From contig NZ_BJWH01000018.1 of the NCBI RefSeq assembly GCF_007990265.1, forward strand, positions 29,840 through 93,839: a DNA stretch of 64,000 nt, written 5' to 3'. The translations under genes and the position numbers were made by a program. The DNA comes from Cellulomonas terrae (GTDB lineage Bacteria > Actinomycetota > Actinomycetes > Actinomycetales > Cellulomonadaceae). The notes under the pieces are model-generated. The model was not told the DNA's origin. It did no database searches and was given only the letters and a program-made list of their open reading frames with translations. Below, in pieces: positions 56,749-64,000 of the stretch. Each line of letters starts with the position of its first letter. The first letter of the stretch is position 1.

Positions 56749-57654
56749 CTACGCGGTGTCGATCTCCCCCGCGAGCGCGCGGAGCTCGTCGAGGACCCGC
56801 CGGACCACCAGGCGCTCGGCGCGGTCGCGGCGCAGGAGGGCGTCGATCCGCCGCCCGGCCCGGACGCCGGCGAGCGGCACGAGCCGCACGCGCGCCCCGC
56901 CCCCGAACGTGTACCGGGGCAGCAGCGACACCCCGTGACCGGCCTCGACGAGCGCCTCGACGACGTGGAAGTCGTTGACGCGGTGCACGATCCGCGGCGC
57001 CGACCCCGAGCGCGCCGCGACCGCGCCGAGCACCGTCGCGACCGGGAACCCCTCCCGGACCGCGATCCACGGCAGGTCGCGCAGGTCGTCCGGGCGGACC
57101 TCGCTGCGCCCGGCCAGCGGATGGTCGAGGGGGACGGCCACGTCGAGCGGCTCACGCAGCAGCGGCACCACCTGGACGGCACGGCCGCCCGCCCAGCCGA
57201 GCCCGTCGTCGGGCCGGTGCGCGACGACGACGTCCATCCGGTCGGTGAGCGCGACGAAGTCGTCCTGCGCGACGTCCTCGTCGGTGCACTCGAGCGTGAT
57301 GCCCTCGATCGCCTCCATGCGCGTCAGCAGGGCCGGGAGGAGCAGCTGCGCGCCGCTCTGGAACGCGGACACCCGCACCACCCCCTGCGGACGCTCCAGG
57401 AACTCGTCGCACGCTGCTCGGGCCCGCTCCAGGGCCACCGCGACGTCCACCGCGGCCTCGGCCAGCGCCTCGCCGGCCGGTGTCAGGCGCAGACCACGGC
57501 CGACACGCTCCGTCAGCGGCACGCCGACCTCGCGCTGCAGGAGCGCGACCTGCTGGGAGACCGCGGACGGCGTCAGGTGCAGCACGGCGGCCGCGGCTGT
57601 CACACCGCCCTGGGTGCCGACCGTCCGGAGCGTCTCGAGCGCACGTGCGTCCAT
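56749..57654 (-). CDS. LysR-family transcriptional regulator
   Basis: A 301-residue regulator. N-terminal winged HTH (TVGTQGGVTAAAAVLHLTPSAVSQQVALLQ) and a C-terminal periplasmic-binding-like effector domain. Divergent from an EamA transporter with a 71-base gap, the usual arrangement in which the LysR protein controls the exporter. ATG start with -10 box 6 bases upstream. Confidence 0.93.
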   Translation of the reverse strand: MDARALETLRTVGTQGGVTAAAAVLHLTPSAVSQQVALLQREVGVPLTERVGRGLRLTPAGEALAEAAVDVAVALERARAACDEFLERPQGVVRVSAFQSGAQLLLPALLTRMEAIEGITLECTDEDVAQDDFVALTDRMDVVVAHRPDDGLGWAGGRAVQVVPLLREPLDVAVPLDHPLAGRSEVRPDDLRDLPWIAVREGFPVATVLGAVAARSGSAPRIVHRVNDFHVVEALVEAGHGVSLLPRYTFGGGARVRLVPLAGVRAGRRIDALLRRDRAERLVVRRVLDELRALAGEIDTA

Positions 57655-57660
57655 GCAGGG

Positions 57661-57666
57661 ACGCTA
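57661..57666 (-). promoter_or_regulatory. leaderless -10 box (LysR gene)
   Basis: TAGCGT on the minus strand, 6 bases before the ATG at 57654. The divergent EamA gene has CATGCT at 57714-57719, also 6 bases before its ATG. Confidence 0.6.
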
Positions 57667-57725
57667 CATCGTCACGTCATCACTATTCGATGGTGCTGCA
57701 CGGTGCAAGCCCGCATGCTCGGACC

Positions 57726-58757
57726 ATGCCCACCCGTGACCGCCTGATCGCCGCCTTCGTCGCCGTGCTCTGGGGACTGAACTTCCCGGCGATCCACCTG
57801 TCGCTGGAGCAGTTCCCCCCGTTCTTCCTCGTCGCGCTCCGGTTCGCCCTCCTCGCGATCCCGACCGTGCTGCTGGTGCCCCGTCCGACCGCGCCCTGGC
57901 GCTGGATCGGCCTGTACGGCCTGGGTTTCGGCGTCCTGCAGTTCGTGTTCCTGTACTGGGCGATGTCGAGCGGCATGCCGACCGGCCTGGCGTCGCTGGT
58001 CCTGCAGTCCTCCGCACCGTTCACGGTGCTGCTGGCCGGGGTGCTCCTGCGCGAGCGCATCACCGCGCGGCAGGGCGCCGGCATCCTGCTCGCCGTCGTC
58101 GGCCTCGCGGGCATCGCCGCGCACCGCGCCGGGCTCGCCGGCGGCGCGACCCTGGTCCCCGTCCTGCTGACCCTGTGCGGCGGGCTGGGCTGGGCGGTCG
58201 GGAACCTCGGCAACCGGCGCGCCATGCAGGCGCAGCCCGGCGAGCCGTTCCGGCTGCTGCTGTGGATGTCGGTCGTGCCGCCGCTGCCGCTGCTGGCGCT
58301 GTCGCTCGTCGTCGAAGGTCCCGCGGAGATCGCCGGGTCGTTCCAGGGGCTCGGCAGCACCCAAGGGCTGCTGGCGCTCGGTGGGCTGTTCTTCACGGTC
58401 GTCGTCGCGACGCTCGTCGGCACCGGGCTGTGGACCGCGCTCATGGGGCGGCACCCGTCCAGCACGGTGGCCCCGTTCTCGATGCTGGTGCCCGTCGTCG
58501 GCATCGGCGCGTCCTGGTTGCTGCTGCGCGAGCGCACCTCGCCGACCGAGCTGGCGTGGGGTGCGCTGGTGCTCGCGGGCGTGCTGCTGGGCAGCACGCG
58601 CAGGCGTCAGGCCGAGCCCACGACCAGCGCCGTGGCGATCGCCGCGACACCCTCGCCACGGCCGGTGAGCCCGAGCCCGTCGGTGGTCGTCGCGGAGACG
58701 CTCACGGGCGCGCCGACGGCCGCGGAGAGCGCCGCCTCGGCCTCCGCGCGCCGCTGA
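57726..58757 (+). CDS. EamA-family DMT transporter
   Basis: A 343-residue protein with ten hydrophobic helices in two EamA halves; residues 1-295 cover the normal length of the family. From about residue 297 a 47-residue Ala/Ser/Thr/Pro-rich tail follows, coded entirely on the strand opposite the end of ispF (overlap of 151 bases). Probably exports an amino acid or similar metabolite. Regulated by the divergent LysR gene, by position. Confidence 0.88.
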   Translation: MPTRDRLIAAFVAVLWGLNFPAIHLSLEQFPPFFLVALRFALLAIPTVLLVPRPTAPWRWIGLYGLGFGVLQFVFLYWAMSSGMPTGLASLVLQSSAPFTVLLAGVLLRERITARQGAGILLAVVGLAGIAAHRAGLAGGATLVPVLLTLCGGLGWAVGNLGNRRAMQAQPGEPFRLLLWMSVVPPLPLLALSLVVEGPAEIAGSFQGLGSTQGLLALGGLFFTVVVATLVGTGLWTALMGRHPSSTVAPFSMLVPVVGIGASWLLLRERTSPTELAWGALVLAGVLLGSTRRRQAEPTTSAVAIAATPSPRPVSPSPSVVVAETLTGAPTAAESAASASARR

Positions 58758-59098
58758 CCGACCTTCGGGCGGTTGCCGATCACCTGGACGGCGACGTTGC
58801 CGATCGTGAACCCGGCGTCGCGCACCCGTCGTGCCGCCTCGGCGAGCAGCGTCGCACCGGCGGCACCGGCCCACCGGGGCTCGGACGTGCCGAAGTTCGA
58901 ACCGAGGTCGCCCAGACCCGCCGCGGACAGCAGCGCGTCGGCGGCGGCGTGCGCGGCGACGTCGGCGTCGGAGTGCCCGGCGAGAGGTCGCTCGCCCGGC
59001 CACGAGAGCCCGGCAAGGTGCAGCACGGCGTCCGGCGAGGGGTCGGACGCGTAGGCGTGCACGTCGACCCCGATCCCCGTGCGGGGCAGTGTGCTCAC
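58607..59098 (-). CDS. ispF: 2-C-methyl-D-erythritol 2,4-cyclodiphosphate synthase
   Basis: A 163-residue enzyme of the MEP isoprenoid pathway. The metal ligands lie in GVDVHAY (Asp, His) and the later His in [19 protein letters not shown]; the [15 protein letters not shown] loop and the C-terminal [13 protein letters not shown] are intact. GTG start overlaps the ispD stop (GTGA). The 3' end is overlapped by the EamA gene on the other strand. Confidence 0.96.
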   Translation of the reverse strand: MSTLPRTGIGVDVHAYASDPSPDAVLHLAGLSWPGERPLAGHSDADVAAHAAADALLSAAGLGDLGSNFGTSEPRWAGAAGATLLAEAARRVRDAGFTIGNVAVQVIGNRPKVGQRRAEAEAALSAAVGAPVSVSATTTDGLGLTGRGEGVAAIATALVVGSA

Positions 59099-59838
59099 TC
59101 GTCGCTCTCCGTCGGCAGGGCGGCGACCGCAAGGTCCCGCGCGGTCGTGATCTTCGCCGCGCGCTCGTCGCCGGCGACCACCCACACCGGCTCGCCGAGC
59201 CGCTCGACCAGGCCGGCGTCGTCGGAGGCGGCCAGCGTCTCGTCGTGCGCGTGCTCGGCACCGTGCGCGTGCGCCCTGGCCAGCAGGTCCCGGGCGAACC
59301 CCTGCGGCGTCTGCACGGCCCGCAGCTCGGCGCGCGGGACGGTCTCCAGGACCGGCTCGACCGTGACGCCGCGGTGCGGGGCGACGCGCTTGATGGTGTC
59401 CGTCACCGGCAGGCCGGGGACCACCGCGGGGTGCCCGTCGCGCACGGCCTCGATGACGCGCACGACCAGCGACGCGGGCGCGAGCGGACGGGCGGCGTCG
59501 TGCACGAGGACCACGTCGACGTCCGAGGCACGCGGGTCCGCGTCGAGCGCGGCGAGACCGGCCGCGACCGACGCCTGCCGCGTCGCGCCGCCCGCCACGA
59601 CCAGCAGGACGACCTCGTCGAGCCCGTCCAGCTCACGTGCGATGGCGTCGAGGTGGAACGCGGGTGCGGTGACCACCAGCACCCGGACGCGATCGTCGCC
59701 CGCCGCGCGCGCTGCCAGGAGGTTCTGGGCGGCGTGCGCGACGAGCGACTGGCCTCCCAGAGGCACCAGGGCCTTCGGAAGGGAATGACCGAGCCTGCTG
59801 CCGCTCCCGGCGGCAGTCAGGACTGCAGCGACGCTCAC
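59095..59838 (-). CDS. ispD: 2-C-methyl-D-erythritol 4-phosphate cytidylyltransferase
   Basis: A 247-residue nucleotidyltransferase of the MEP pathway. CTP-binding loop [16 protein letters not shown], central [12 protein letters not shown] and the late TPQGF are present. GTG start, 10 bases after the carD stop. The carD-ispD-ispF order is conserved in many actinobacteria. Confidence 0.95.
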   Translation of the reverse strand: MSVAAVLTAAGSGSRLGHSLPKALVPLGGQSLVAHAAQNLLAARAAGDDRVRVLVVTAPAFHLDAIARELDGLDEVVLLVVAGGATRQASVAAGLAALDADPRASDVDVVLVHDAARPLAPASLVVRVIEAVRDGHPAVVPGLPVTDTIKRVAPHRGVTVEPVLETVPRAELRAVQTPQGFARDLLARAHAHGAEHAHDETLAASDDAGLVERLGEPVWVVAGDERAAKITTARDLAVAALPTESDE

Positions 59839-59848
59839 CGTGGTGGCG

Positions 59849-60331
59849 TCAGGAGGCGAGGACCTCGTCGAGGATCGCTTCGGCCTTCTCCTCCTCGGTG
59901 TGCTCGGCGAGTGCGAGCTCCGAGACGAGGATCTGGCGGGCCTTGGCGAGCATGCGCTTCTCGCCCGCCGACAGGCCGCGGTCGGCGTCCCGGCGCGACA
60001 GGTCGCGCACGACCTCCGCCACCTTGATGACGTCGCCCGACGCGAGCTTCTCGAGGTTCGCCTTGTAGCGGCGCGACCAGTTGGTCGGCTCTTCGGTGTA
60101 CGGCGCCCTCAGGACCTCGAACACCTTGTCGAGACCTTCCTGACCCACGACGTCACGCACGCCCACCAGATCGACGTTCTCAGCCGGGACCTCGATGGTG
60201 AGATCTCCCTGAGCGACCTTGAGCTTGAGGTAGAGCTTGTCCTCTCCGCGGATGGTTCTGGTCTTGATCTCTTCGATCAATGCCGCACCGTGGTGCGGGT
60301 AGACAACGGTCTCCCCAACAGTGAAAGTCAT
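59849..60331 (-). CDS. carD: CarD-family RNA polymerase-binding regulator
   Basis: A 160-residue essential-type regulator that binds the RNA polymerase beta subunit and stabilises open promoter complexes, notably at rRNA promoters. The N-terminal RID begins [20 protein letters not shown]; the C-terminal helical DNA-contacting domain contains [17 protein letters not shown] with the key Trp. ATG at 60331 matches the family N-terminus; a longer frame starts 29 codons upstream without a ribosome site. Confidence 0.96.
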   Translation of the reverse strand: MTFTVGETVVYPHHGAALIEEIKTRTIRGEDKLYLKLKVAQGDLTIEVPAENVDLVGVRDVVGQEGLDKVFEVLRAPYTEEPTNWSRRYKANLEKLASGDVIKVAEVVRDLSRRDADRGLSAGEKRMLAKARQILVSELALAEHTEEEKAEAILDEVLAS

Positions 60332-60359
60332 CTGCAGGTGTCCCCTTTCGCAGAGGGGT

Positions 60360-60365
60360 ATCTTA
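60360..60365 (-). promoter_or_regulatory. -10 box of the carD-ispDF operon
   Basis: TAAGAT on the minus strand. Between it and the ATG, CCCCT can pair with the AGGGG of the ribosome site, so the leader may partly hide the site. Confidence 0.5.
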
Positions 60366-60503
60366 TCACGCCGTTTTTGGCCTTTTGCCGCGTGATTACC
60401 GGCATCTGTGCTGGTCACGGGCTGGTCGCCGGCAGGTCGTCGACGCCGCGCGACCCGACCCGGTCAGGCGTCCTGCACGCCCGGCGCACGCGTGCGCGGC
60501 GGC

Positions 60504-60509
60504 TAGGCT
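60504..60509 (+). promoter_or_regulatory. -10 box of the lipoprotein gene
   Basis: TAGGCT; leader of roughly 60 bases with GAGGAG before the GTG at 60576. Confidence 0.5.
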
Positions 60510-60575
60510 GGGGGCCGGACGACGACAGTGCGTCCACAGCCCAGCCCGCAGCGTCCGACGTCCCGAGGAGTCACC

Positions 60576-61085
60576 GTGACCTCGCCCCGCCCCCGCACCC
60601 TCCGGGCCGCCGCCCTCGTCGTCGGCGTCGCCGTCGCCGGGCTCACGCTCGCCGGCTGCTCCGCGACGAACCAGATCACCACGGAGGACGTCTACTCGGC
60701 GTCCGACGGTGTCCGCTTCGAGCTCGGCGACGTGCGCGGCAGCAACCTCCACGTGCTCGTGGCGGCCGAGGGCGACCCCGGGACGCTCCAGGGCGGCCTG
60801 ATCAACGACGGGAACGAGGACCGTTCCGTCACGCTCGCCATCGGCGACGAGGAGACGACGGTCGAGCTCGGCCCGAAGGAGACGGTGCTCCTCGGCGTGG
60901 CCGACGCCGAGGGCGAGGGGTACGCCGAGGTGACGTTCCCCGCCGTCGACGCCCCTCCGGGCGGTCTGGTGCCCGTCACCATCTCCACCCCGGAGGACGG
61001 CTCGATCGTCCAGCAGGTGCCCGTCCTCGACGGCACCCTGCCCGAGTACGCCTCGCAGGTGCCCACCGCCCCTGCGGAGGACTGA
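60576..61085 (+). CDS. hypothetical lipoprotein
   Basis: A 169-residue exported protein. Signal peptide with lipobox TLAGC (lipidated Cys28), then a beta-rich domain with LINDGNEDRSVTLAI that resembles the copper-chaperone/Ig-like folds of small actinobacterial lipoproteins; no metal-binding Met/His cluster is seen. GTG start has GAGGAG 6 bases upstream. It is divergent from carD and convergent with pstB. Function unknown. Confidence 0.85.
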   Translation: MTSPRPRTLRAAALVVGVAVAGLTLAGCSATNQITTEDVYSASDGVRFELGDVRGSNLHVLVAAEGDPGTLQGGLINDGNEDRSVTLAIGDEETTVELGPKETVLLGVADAEGEGYAEVTFPAVDAPPGGLVPVTISTPEDGSIVQQVPVLDGTLPEYASQVPTAPAED

Positions 61086-61093
61086 GCAGGACG

Positions 61094-61132
61094 CGCAGAA
61101 GGGGCCGTCCGGGTCGGACGGCCCCTTCTGCG
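61094..61132. terminator. bidirectional hairpin terminator
   Basis: A perfect 17-bp stem with a 5-base loop between the convergent lipoprotein and pstB genes. Confidence 0.85.
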
Positions 61133-61141
61133 TGACCGGGC

Positions 61142-61921
61142 TCAGCCGAAGCGGCCCGAGATGTAGTCCTCCGTGGCCTGCACGCGCGGCGAGGAGAAGA
61201 TCGTCGCGGTGTCGTCGATCTCCACCAGCCGGCCCGGCTCCCCCGTCGCGGCGAGGTTGAAGAACGCCGTCCGGTCCGAGACGCGCGCCGCCTGCTGCAT
61301 GTTGTGCGTGACGATGACGATCGTGTAGTCGGACTTCAGCTCCGCGATGAGGTCCTCGATGGCCAGCGTCGAGATCGGGTCGAGGGCCGAGCAGGGCTCG
61401 TCCATGAGGAGCACCTGCGGCTTGACCGCGATCGCGCGGGCGATGCACAGACGCTGCTGCTGCCCGCCCGAGAGGCCCGAGCCCGGCCGGTCGAGCCGGT
61501 CCTTGACCTCGTTCCACAGGTTGGCGCCGCGCAGGGACGCCTCGACGACGTCCTGCGCGTCGCCCTTGGAGATGCGCTTGTTGTTCAGCTTGATGCCGGC
61601 CAGCACGTTCTCCGCGATCGACATCGTCGGGAACGGGTTGGGGCGCTGGAACACCATGCCGACCTGGCGGCGCACGGCGACGGGGTCGATGTCCGAGCCG
61701 TACAGGTCGACGCCGTCCATCGCGACGCTGCCCTGCACGTGGGCACCGGGGATCACCTCGTGCATGCGGTTGAGGGTCCGCAGGAAGGTCGACTTCCCGC
61801 AGCCCGACGGGCCGATGAACGCGGTGACCGAGCGTGGCTCGACCGCCATCTCCACGTCGGCCACGGCCCGGAAGTCGCCGTAGAAGATGTTCAGGTCCTT
61901 GACGTCGATGCGCTGTGCCAT
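61142..61921 (-). CDS. pstB: phosphate ABC transporter ATP-binding protein
   Basis: A 259-residue ATPase of the high-affinity phosphate importer. Walker [13 protein letters not shown]-loop [12 protein letters not shown] (PstB-specific), signature [14 protein letters not shown] and Walker [13 protein letters not shown]. The ATG at 61921 gives the family N-terminus [15 protein letters not shown]. Last gene of pstC-pstA-pstB, 11 bases after pstA. Confidence 0.97.
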   Translation of the reverse strand: MAQRIDVKDLNIFYGDFRAVADVEMAVEPRSVTAFIGPSGCGKSTFLRTLNRMHEVIPGAHVQGSVAMDGVDLYGSDIDPVAVRRQVGMVFQRPNPFPTMSIAENVLAGIKLNNKRISKGDAQDVVEASLRGANLWNEVKDRLDRPGSGLSGGQQQRLCIARAIAVKPQVLLMDEPCSALDPISTLAIEDLIAELKSDYTIVIVTHNMQQAARVSDRTAFFNLAATGEPGRLVEIDDTATIFSSPRVQATEDYISGRFG

Positions 61922-61932
61922 GGGGGTGTCTT

Positions 61933-62886
61933 TCAGCCGAGGTTCTTGGGAGCGAAGAAGCGGGTGATCAGGCGGCCGATCAGGTTGAGCAGCATGACGA
62001 TGAGGATCAGCGTCAGCGCCGCGGCCCAGGCCCGGTCGTAGTTGATCGTCGGGATGCACGCGAGGTCGCCGGGCGTGCAGGGCACCAGGCCCTGCGAGTA
62101 CTGCCGGTAGACGTAGACCGGGAGCGTCATCATCCGGCCCTCGAACAGGTTGAAGTTGATCGAGTCGATGACGCCGACCGTGATGAGCAGCGGCGCGGTC
62201 TCGCCGATGATGCGGGCGATCGCGAGCGTGATGCCCGTGCCGATCCCCGCGATCGAGGTACGCAGGACGACCTTGATGACGACGAGCCAGCGCGGCACGC
62301 CCAGGGCGAGCGCGGCCTCCCGCAGCTCGTTGGGCACCAGCCGGAGCATCTCCTCGCAGGACCGCACGACGACCGGGATCATCAGCACGGAGAGCGCCAC
62401 GGAGCCGACGACGCCCATCCGGATCCCGGGGCCGAGGATCACGGCGAACAACGCGTAGGCGAACAGGCCGGCCACGATGGACGGGATGCCGGTCATCACG
62501 TCGACGAAGAACGTGACGGACCGCGCCAGGGCGCCCCGGCCGTACTCCACCAGGTAGACGGCGGTGAGCAGACCGATCGGGACCGAGATCAGGGTCGCGA
62601 AGAGCGTGATCTCCAGGGTGCCGATGATGGCGTGGTAGATGCCGCCCGCGTCCATGCCGCCGTACACCCCGCGCATCGAGTGCGTCAGGAAGTAGGCGTC
62701 GAAGCGCTCGATGCCGTTCACCAGCACGGTCCAGGAGACCGAGACCAGCGGCAGCATCGCGAGCACGAAGGCGCCGTAGATCAGCCCCTTCATCAGCCGG
62801 TCCTTGCGGTGCCGGCCCTTGTCCACCTGGCGCAGGAGCGCGCGCAGCTCGGCGTTGCCGCCCTCGGGGAGGGTCGTGGCGCTCAT
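61933..62886 (-). CDS. pstA: phosphate ABC transporter permease PstA
   Basis: A 317-residue permease with six or seven membrane helices and the EAA-type loop [24 protein letters not shown] charged N-terminal stretch (about 1-35) precedes the first helix. ATG shares its last-to-first base with the pstC stop (TGATG). Confidence 0.95.
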   Translation of the reverse strand: MSATTLPEGGNAELRALLRQVDKGRHRKDRLMKGLIYGAFVLAMLPLVSVSWTVLVNGIERFDAYFLTHSMRGVYGGMDAGGIYHAIIGTLEITLFATLISVPIGLLTAVYLVEYGRGALARSVTFFVDVMTGIPSIVAGLFAYALFAVILGPGIRMGVVGSVALSVLMIPVVVRSCEEMLRLVPNELREAALALGVPRWLVVIKVVLRTSIAGIGTGITLAIARIIGETAPLLITVGVIDSINFNLFEGRMMTLPVYVYRQYSQGLVPCTPGDLACIPTINYDRAWAAALTLILIVMLLNLIGRLITRFFAPKNLG

Positions 62887-63908
62887 CAGTTGGCTCCCGA
62901 GAAGTCCTTGCGGCGCGCGACGATCGCGCGGGCGGCCATGTTGACGACGAGCGTGATGACGAACAGCGCGAGGCCCGTCGCGATCAGCGCCGAGACCCCC
63001 AGGGGGTTCGCCTCAGGGAACTGCGCGGCGATGTTCGCCGCGATCGTCTGCTGCTGCCCCGCCTCGAGCAGCTTGAACGAGTACAGGAAGCCGGGCGACA
63101 GGATCATCAGGACGGCCATCGTCTCGCCGAGCGCGCGGCCCAGGCCGAGCATCGCGGCGGACACGATCCCCGAGCGCGCGAACGGCAGGACCGCGACCCG
63201 GATCATCTCCCAGCGCGTCGCCCCCAGGGCGAGGGCGGCCTCCTCGTGCAGGCGCGGGGTCTGCAGGAACACCTCGCGGCTCACGGCCGTGATGATCGGC
63301 AGGATCATCACCGCGAGGACCAGCCCCACGGTCATGAGCACGCGGGCGGTCGGCGACACGGTGCCCGCGAAGAACGGGATGAACCCCAGGTACTCGTTGA
63401 GCCACGCCCAGACCGGCTTGACCATCGGAGCGAGCACCAGGCCGCCCCACAGGCCGTACACGACCGACGGGATGGCCGCCAGCAGGTCGACGAGGTAGCC
63501 GAGGCCCGACGCGAGCCGGCGCGGCGCGTAGTGCGAGGTGAACAGCGCGATGCCCAGCGCGATCGGCGTCGCGATGACCAGCGCGAGGGCGGCCGCCAGG
63601 ACCGTGCCGAAGATCAGCGGCCCCACGAAGTCGAGGAGCGAGGTCGCCTCGCCCATCCACGAGACCTTCTCGGTCAGCTCGGCGGCCGGGGTGGTGAGCG
63701 CCGGCCACGCGCGCAGCACCAGGAACGCCGCGACCGCGACGAGCACGACGAGGATGAGGGCGCCGGCGCCGGTCGCGGTCCAGCGGAACAGCCGGCTGGC
63801 GCCCTTGTCGACCACACGCGTGCGACGGCGCCGGCTCGGCCGCGCGGACTCGACGTCCTCGGCCGGGCGCACACCGTCCTGCGTCGGTGGGCTCTGGGTG
63901 CTGGTCAC
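62886..63908 (-). CDS. pstC: phosphate ABC transporter permease PstC
   Basis: A 340-residue permease: a basic N-terminal region (about 1-45), six or more membrane helices and the EAA-type loop [26 protein letters not shown] at 63908 with GGAG nearby is preferred to a longer frame. pstS would be expected upstream, beyond the window. Confidence 0.93.
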   Translation of the reverse strand: MTSTQSPPTQDGVRPAEDVESARPSRRRRTRVVDKGASRLFRWTATGAGALILVVLVAVAAFLVLRAWPALTTPAAELTEKVSWMGEATSLLDFVGPLIFGTVLAAALALVIATPIALGIALFTSHYAPRRLASGLGYLVDLLAAIPSVVYGLWGGLVLAPMVKPVWAWLNEYLGFIPFFAGTVSPTARVLMTVGLVLAVMILPIITAVSREVFLQTPRLHEEAALALGATRWEMIRVAVLPFARSGIVSAAMLGLGRALGETMAVLMILSPGFLYSFKLLEAGQQQTIAANIAAQFPEANPLGVSALIATGLALFVITLVVNMAARAIVARRKDFSGAN

Positions 63909-63987
63909 TTCTCTCCTGCTGCTCGTGGTGGGTGGTGCACCGCCGGCGGCGGACCCGTCCTCCCCCCGAGGCGGGCCCGCCACCGGC

Positions 63988-64000
63988 GGGGGGGGGGGGG
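63988..64000. repeat. run of 13 G at the window end
   Basis: The last 13 bases are all G. No gene or promoter is recognisable in 63909-64000. It may be a natural G-tract cut by the window or a sequencing artefact at a contig end. Confidence 0.9.

Noticed and set aside
57655..57725. Clear LysR T-n11-A operator
   Set aside because: The 71-base divergent gap has only a weak imperfect dyad near CACTATTCGATGGTG; the two -10 boxes leave little room and no convincing box was found.

Overview
The window is high-GC actinobacterial chromosome. Gene content and order (carD-ispD-ispF, XPB-type helicase with its partner, MsiK-like sugar ATPase, DUF4032, WXG100, DUF3263, LAXTG surface protein) and protein similarity as I recall it suggest a cellulolytic micrococcale such as Cellulomonas or a close relative; this is an inference. 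There is no phage, insertion sequence, CRISPR array or rRNA. One tRNA (Thr, anticodon TGT) is present. No gene-free stretch exceeds about 250 bases.

Layout. 0.1-9 kb: helicase-associated protein and XPB helicase, a class-I glutamine amidotransferase, an OmpR/HAMP-kinase two-component pair, an HD-like hydrolase, an orphan WXG100 protein and DUF4031. 9-21.5 kb: a urea/nitrogen block, with allophanate hydrolase and urea carboxylase, a TetR/membrane-protein divergent pair, an FCD-GntR regulator and the urea ABC transporter urtABCDE. The two urea transcription units carry matching GlnR-like operators and TATACA -10 boxes, so uptake and biotin-dependent breakdown of urea look co-regulated by nitrogen status; no urease genes are seen here. 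21.7-29.5 kb: alaA, groEL under two tandem CIRCE operators, a secreted GH15-like protein, cold-shock protein, LytR_C protein, DUF3263, ung and an SGNH hydrolase.

29.5-35.3 kb is the most unusual part: a six-gene minus-strand cluster built round a SipW-type signal peptidase. It has two TasA/CalY-like exported proteins, an LAXTG wall-anchored protein, a ricin-type beta-trefoil protein and a further exported protein; four of them share an A-x-W-T-[DN]-[DG]-A signature just after the hydrophobic segment. A near-perfect 24-bp dyad lies over the likely operon promoter, and a NarL-type two-component system sits directly upstream. I read it as a dedicated surface fibre or matrix export system with a lectin component.

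35-46 kb: pentapeptide-repeat protein, tRNA-Thr, DsbA-like thioredoxin protein with a membrane partner, a tiny two-gene operon resembling a toxin tip and immunity protein, a membrane Ser/Thr kinase, otsA-otsB and two tandem beta-propeller paralogues. 45-64 kb: MsiK-like ATPase, DUF4032, rlmB-cysS, a TetR/MFS/PLP-enzyme operon divergent from a sugar-lactone oxidase, an oxidoreductase, LysR/EamA divergent pair, carD-ispD-ispF, a lipoprotein and pstC-pstA-pstB. The window ends in a run of 13 G.

Two habits run through the window. Genes in operons overlap by 1-8 bases (mostly ATGA/GTGA). Many monocistronic genes have a TAnnnT -10 box 6-8 bases before the start codon, the signature of leaderless transcripts; I used this to choose several starts.
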